In this document: piece after piece, positions 60,336-64,000 of the stretch
Layout: the number at the start of each line of letters is the position of its first letter
Numbering within the stretch: position 1 is the first letter of the stretch
Assembly (NCBI RefSeq): GCF_016900655.1
Contig: NZ_JACJKH010000013.1
Coordinates: forward strand, 1-64,000
DNA: 64,000 nt
Source of the DNA: Drancourtella massiliensis
GTDB taxonomy: Bacteria > Bacillota > Clostridia > Lachnospirales > Lachnospiraceae
Direction: 5' to 3'
Translations under genes and position numbers: made by a program
Notes under the pieces: generated by a model
What the model was told of the DNA's origin: nothing
Databases searched by the model: none
The model's input: only the letters and a program-made list of their open reading frames with translations

Positions 60336-61610
60336 ATGAAAAAAACGCTTTCGCGCCGCCAGAGTTATCTTCTGCTGGCAGTTTTTCCCGCCTATTTTAT
60401 CATTGTGGGACTATTTATGCAGCCACCTTCGGAAATTCTTTCCGGTCTTTATTCGATTATCCGTGAGCCTGACTTCCTGATTACAGACTATTTTGTGATT
60501 GGAGGCATTGGGGCTGCTTTTCTGAATGCCGGCCTGATTACGCTGCTTTTACTTCTTGTTCTTTACCTTCTGCATATGGAAATCGATGGTCATACTATCA
60601 CCTCCTGCTGCCTGATCTTTGGCTTTTCCTTGTTTGGAAAAAATGTTGTCAATATCTGGACGATTCTCCTGGGTGTCTATTTGTATGCTCACTATCACAA
60701 GACTTCCATCCGGAATTATCTTTATGTCGGTCTTTACGGAACGAGCCTTTCCCCGATTATTACCCAGGTTATGCAGTTCGAAGGATTATCATTGCCTGTC
60801 CGGGTCTTTTTAAGCTTTGCTATCGGTATCAGCATTGGTTTTGTTCTGCCTCCATTGTCTACCCATGTTCACTATGCTCATCAAGGTTACTCTTTGTATA
60901 ACGTCGGTTTTTCTTCCGGTATCATTGCGACAGTCATCATCTCTTTATTCAAATCCTTTGGAATTGAAGCAGAATCCCGGCTGATCTGGCATACAGGAAG
61001 TAATCTGGAGTTTTCCATCATTTTGGGGGCACTGTTCCTGATCATGATTTTATCTGCCTTTCTTCTGGACCGGAAGCAGCTGTTTGCTTCCTATAAAAAG
61101 ATCCTGAAATGCAGCGGAATCTCAGGAACTGATTATCTGAAACAGGAAGGGAAAGCGCCTGTTCTTCTCAATATGGGAATCAACGGATTTTTCGCCATGT
61201 TTCTTGTGCTGATTTTGGGCGGAGATCTCAACGGTCCGACCATCGGCGGTATTTTCACGATCGTCGGATTTTCTGCCACCGGGAAGCACCTCTTTAATAT
61301 TGCCCCGATCATGATCGGCGTTATTTTGGCCAGTGTAACAAAAGAGTGGAATATCAACGATCCGTCACCGATGCTTGCTCTTCTGTTTTCTACGACTCTT
61401 GCCCCGATCGCCGGGGAATTCGGGATTGTAGCCGGTCTCCTCGCCGGATTTCTTCAGTCTTCTGTAGCATTAAATGTTGGAATTCTTTATGATAGTATGA
61501 ATTTGTATAATAATGGATTTGCCGGAGGAATTGTAGCAATTTTCATGGTTCCGGTGATCCGTTCCATCCGCTCCAGAAGAGCGCGCGCAAAAGGCGACCT
61601 CTCTCTTTAG
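60336..61610 (+). CDS. DUF1576-family membrane protein
   Basis: 424 residues, about 12 helices in two similar halves (GKNVVNIWTILLGVYLYA and GKHLFNIAPIMIGVILAS; NVGFSSGIIATVI and NNGFAGGIVAIFM), an internal repeat typical of the family. Function unknown, transporter-like. The ATG at 60336 is 8 bases after GAAAGGA. Confidence 0.82.
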   Translation: MKKTLSRRQSYLLLAVFPAYFIIVGLFMQPPSEILSGLYSIIREPDFLITDYFVIGGIGAAFLNAGLITLLLLLVLYLLHMEIDGHTITSCCLIFGFSLFGKNVVNIWTILLGVYLYAHYHKTSIRNYLYVGLYGTSLSPIITQVMQFEGLSLPVRVFLSFAIGISIGFVLPPLSTHVHYAHQGYSLYNVGFSSGIIATVIISLFKSFGIEAESRLIWHTGSNLEFSIILGALFLIMILSAFLLDRKQLFASYKKILKCSGISGTDYLKQEGKAPVLLNMGINGFFAMFLVLILGGDLNGPTIGGIFTIVGFSATGKHLFNIAPIMIGVILASVTKEWNINDPSPMLALLFSTTLAPIAGEFGIVAGLLAGFLQSSVALNVGILYDSMNLYNNGFAGGIVAIFMVPVIRSIRSRRARAKGDLSL

Positions 61611-61620
61611 AGGCCGCCTT
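61591..61620. terminator. Convergent terminator, DUF1576 and PgsA-like genes
   Basis: AAGGCG-A-CCTCT pairs with AGAGG-C-CGCCTT (one mismatch), 6-base loop. It overlaps the end of the DUF1576 gene and abuts the phosphatidyltransferase stop. Confidence 0.6.
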
Positions 61621-61622
61621 GC

Positions 61623-62183
61623 TTACCATTCCTTATGCATTTTTTGAAATTCCGGTATGTAGAGAATAAGTGTCAGAAACATGATCACCATCTCAGCGAG
61701 AATAAAGAAATCTGCTGTTTGTCTGGGGATCCAGGGAAATACCACCAGCGCCAGAAGCAGTAGAAACAAGGTGGCAGTACATACTTTTCCAAACCATTTT
61801 GCCCCGTTTAGCTTCTGCCCGTGTTTCAGATTCCATGCTCCCATCACAGCCATAAATCCCTCCTTTATGATCATCAGAAGGATCAGGTAACGCATCAGGG
61901 GGTAACGGAATGCGAGACAGACAGCCACTGCCGCATGGGTCAGTTTGTCCGCCACAGGATCCAGAAATTTCCCGAATTCGGTAATCATATTGAAATGTCT
62001 TGCAACTTTCCCGTCCAGGAAATCAGTGATGGTGGAGATCAGGAGAATCGCCGCCGCCTGATATTCCTCCTGAATGGAATCCGCACGTAAGTATACAATA
62101 CAAAATACCGGAATCAGCAGGATGCGGAAATATCCCATGCAGTTCGGTATCGATAACAGTTCTTTTTTTGAAAAATGCTTCAT
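61623..62183 (-). CDS. CDP-alcohol phosphatidyltransferase (PgsA-like)
   Basis: 186 residues with about five helices and the full family motif DG-x2-AR-x8-G-x3-D-x3-D (DGKVARHFNMITEFGKFLDP then VAD). Most likely phosphatidylglycerophosphate synthase, though cardiolipin synthase-like use of the same fold is possible. ATG at 62183 follows GGAGGG; longer frame to 62264 is unsupported. Divergent from the YkgJ gene. Confidence 0.85.
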   Translation of the reverse strand: MKHFSKKELLSIPNCMGYFRILLIPVFCIVYLRADSIQEEYQAAAILLISTITDFLDGKVARHFNMITEFGKFLDPVADKLTHAAVAVCLAFRYPLMRYLILLMIIKEGFMAVMGAWNLKHGQKLNGAKWFGKVCTATLFLLLLALVVFPWIPRQTADFFILAEMVIMFLTLILYIPEFQKMHKEW

Positions 62184-62267
62184 ATTCCCTCCGTTCTGGT
62201 TTGACAGGCCCCCTCTTCTTTGTTTAAAATAGTGATAATACAATGACAGGCAACAAGGAGGCATTTT

Positions 62268-62933
62268 ATGCTGCGAAATATTGATCTAAATGAAATCTCT
62301 GACGGGAACCTCTATACTTCCAATGATCTGGTACGTGCCGACTGCGGCGGATGCCGCGGATGCTCGGACTGCTGTCAGGGAATGGGGGATTCCATCATCC
62401 TTGACCCTTATGACATGGACCAGCTGTACCGTGGTACCGGTCTGAAGCCGGAGGAGCTTCTCCTTCGCGCTGCTGATCTTTCCGTTGTGGACGGCATCAT
62501 TCTCCCGCATCTGAAGATGACCGGAGAACGGGACTGCTGCCCGTTTCTGTCCGGGGAGGGCCGATGCCGGATTCACGCATTCCGTCCCGGCTTCTGCCGG
62601 CTCTTTCCTCTTGGAAGACTGTATGAGGATGGTTCTTTTTCCTACTTTCTTCAGACGAAAGAATGTAAAAAGACCCACCGTTCCAAAATCCGGATAAAAA
62701 AGTGGCTTGACATCCCGGATCTGCCTCGCTATGAAGACTATGTGTGCAGCTGGCACTACCTTCTGATGGATCTGCAGGCTCATATCGAGCGGGCAGGAGA
62801 TGAATCCTATCAGAAACAGGTATCCATGTATGTGCTTCAGAACTTCTACCTGACCCCGTACCCGGAAGAAGGCTTTTATGAAGCGTTCCAGGAGCGGTAC
62901 GAGACGTGTAAGAAGCTCTTTCACCTGGCATAA
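62268..62933 (+). CDS. YkgJ-family cysteine-cluster protein
   Basis: 221 residues. N-terminal CGGCRGCSDCCQGMGDSI and CPFLSGEGRCRIHAFRPGFCRLFP are the conserved Cys of PF03692 metal-binding proteins; the remainder is helical. Function unknown; iron or zinc binding is inferred from the family. Starts at ATG 62268 with AAGGAGG upstream. Confidence 0.83.
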   Translation: MLRNIDLNEISDGNLYTSNDLVRADCGGCRGCSDCCQGMGDSIILDPYDMDQLYRGTGLKPEELLLRAADLSVVDGIILPHLKMTGERDCCPFLSGEGRCRIHAFRPGFCRLFPLGRLYEDGSFSYFLQTKECKKTHRSKIRIKKWLDIPDLPRYEDYVCSWHYLLMDLQAHIERAGDESYQKQVSMYVLQNFYLTPYPEEGFYEAFQERYETCKKLFHLA

Positions 62934-62960
62934 GACCAGCTTATGCCTTCAGGTCTTTTA
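62927..62960 (+). terminator. Hairpin after YkgJ gene
   Basis: GGCATAAG/CTTATGCC stem overlapping the stop codon, overlapping an alternative AAGACC/GGTCTT stem followed by TTTTA. Either could end the YkgJ transcript; the dtd gene converges on it. Confidence 0.45.
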
Positions 62961-63404
62961 CAGTTCTCTGGAATCCAGAACGATCGTAAACGGTCCGTCA
63001 TTGATGAGGGAGACTTTCATATCTGCACCGAATCTCCCTCTTTCTACGACCGGTACCTGAGCCTTGCAGGACTCAATGATATATTCGTACAGCTCCTCTG
63101 CCGCTTTTGGATCGCCGGACTCGATAAAGCTTGGCCGGTTTCCTTTCTTGCAGTTGGCATACAGGGTGAACTGGGAAATCAAAAGCAGACTTCCTCCCAC
63201 ATCCGCCAGGGACAGGTTCGTCTTGCCATTTTCATCTTCAAAGATCCGCATTCCGATCAGCTTTTTTACCATCTTGTCCGCGGTCTCTTTCGTGTCTTCC
63301 TTTCCGACGCCGATCAGGACCATAAATCCTTTTCCGATACTTCCGATGGTTTCACCATCAACGGTTACCGAGCTCTCCAGAACTCTTTGAATTACAAATT
63401 TCAT
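62958..63404 (-). CDS. dtd: D-aminoacyl-tRNA deacylase
   Basis: 148 residues, cytoplasmic. [18 protein letters not shown] start, [20 protein letters not shown] (the SQFTL catalytic region) and the GP-type [14 protein letters not shown] end. It removes D-amino acids from tRNA. Start at 63404 with AAAGGAG; the frame to 63461 has no support. Divergent from the ttcA-like gene. Confidence 0.92.
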   Translation of the reverse strand: MKFVIQRVLESSVTVDGETIGSIGKGFMVLIGVGKEDTKETADKMVKKLIGMRIFEDENGKTNLSLADVGGSLLLISQFTLYANCKKGNRPSFIESGDPKAAEELYEYIIESCKAQVPVVERGRFGADMKVSLINDGPFTIVLDSREL

Positions 63405-63535
63405 CTTTTTCACTCCTTTTTTTCTCCTATCTATCTTACCGTTTTTTTGTCTGTTCTGCAAGAAATACCTTGTATTTCCGCAATAAATAAGATATATTGA
63501 TACAGTATGATGAAATTTGGAAATGAGGATGAGAC

Positions 63536-64000
63536 ATGAAATTACAGCAGCTGCTCAGCTTTACACGGAAAGCTGTGGACGAATACCAGATGATCGAAGC
63601 AGGAGACAAGATTGCCGTCGGAATTTCCGGAGGCAAGGACAGTCTGACACTTCTCTACGCGCTCGCCGGTCTGCGGCGTTTTTATCCGAAGCCGTTTGAC
63701 CTGATTGCCATCACGGTGGACCTTGGCTATGAGAAGTTTCATACAGAGAAGATTGAGGCACTCTGCCAAGAGCTGGATGTGCCATACCATGTAGTAAAAA
63801 CGGATATTGCAAGGATTCTGTTTGAGGAACGCAAGGAAAGCAATCCATGTTCGCTCTGCGCCAAGATGCGCAAAGGCGCGCTCAATGAAGCAGTGAAGAA
63901 ACTGGGCTGCAACAAGGTTGCCTACGCCCATCATAAGGATGATATTGTCGAGACGATGATTCTTTCTCTGATTTTTGAGGGACGGTTCCACTCTTTCTCT
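63536..64000 (+). CDS. TtcA/TilS-like PP-loop tRNA-modifying protein, cut by window end
   Basis: First 155 codons only. Starts [22 protein letters not shown]-loop [10 protein letters not shown] at about 33-42; [14 protein letters not shown] gives the CxxC of TtcA-type 2-thiocytidine enzymes, so TtcA is more likely than TilS. GAGGAT precedes the ATG. The remaining C-terminus is beyond the window. Confidence 0.85.
   Translation, partial: MKLQQLLSFTRKAVDEYQMIEAGDKIAVGISGGKDSLTLLYALAGLRRFYPKPFDLIAITVDLGYEKFHTEKIEALCQELDVPYHVVKTDIARILFEERKESNPCSLCAKMRKGALNEAVKKLGCNKVAYAHHKDDIVETMILSLIFEGRFHSFS

Overview
The window looks like a chromosome segment of a low-to-moderate GC Firmicute, most likely an anaerobic gut Lachnospiraceae (Clostridia). 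The support is a class B sortase, a class B penicillin-binding protein, lipoproteins with clostridial lipoboxes, a cobalamin riboswitch, a Fur regulator beside a P1B-type ATPase, DUF1576 and YkgJ proteins, and strong GGAGG ribosome binding sites. I do not assign a species. No rRNA, tRNA or CRISPR array was seen.

Layout. (1) 0.2-5 kb, minus strand: a metal-homeostasis block with a small anchored protein, sortase B, a Fur-family regulator and a P-type metal ATPase with two small companion proteins. The intergenic regions carry a recurrent TTAGT-N4-ACTAA operator-like box. (2) 5-9.4 kb: a carboxymuconolactone decarboxylase-like protein, an SDR oxidoreductase, an AraC-GNAT regulator, a frameshifted MFS transporter and the remnant of a Fic gene. 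(3) 9.4-14 kb, minus strand: a B12 riboswitch with intrinsic terminator ahead of a BtuFCD-type ABC importer, then a LysR remnant and an ApbE flavin transferase. (4) 14-22.4 kb: a large MacB/FtsX-type ABC protein, a DEDD exonuclease, an HtrA protease and a PBP. (5) 22.5-26 kb: two tandem paralogous AAA-like ATPases fused to PD-(D/E)XK nucleases. (6) 26-54 kb, minus strand: a large exopolysaccharide/capsule locus. Its conserved, higher-GC front (43.5-53.2 kb) holds two BY-kinases, a CpsB phosphatase, the priming sugar transferase and glycosyltransferases. Its AT-rich serotype-like core (about 29.5-43.4 kb) holds flippase, polymerase, pyruvyl transferase, acyltransferases and glycosyltransferases. 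(7) 54-59 kb, minus strand: a tight cassette of an unknown protein, a PqqD-like protein, a radical SAM/SPASM enzyme, a small Gly/Trp/Tyr-rich protein, an HPrK/PEPCK-like kinase and an ABC exporter, resembling a peptide-modification (RiPP-type) pathway. (8) 59.0-60.1 kb: a 222-bp segment flanked by 27-bp perfect inverted repeats and followed 4 bp later by a tyrosine recombinase gene. (9) 60.3-64 kb: housekeeping genes (DUF1576, PgsA-like, YkgJ, Dtd, TtcA-like, the last cut by the window end).

The most interesting reading is that parts 6-8 form one phase-variable unit. The invertible segment holds a promoter that in this orientation points away from the operon, plus a terminator aimed against read-through from the recombinase gene. 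Inversion would turn the promoter toward the radical SAM cassette and, without an obvious break, the capsule genes. The sequence as given therefore appears to be the OFF state. This is inferred from sequence only.
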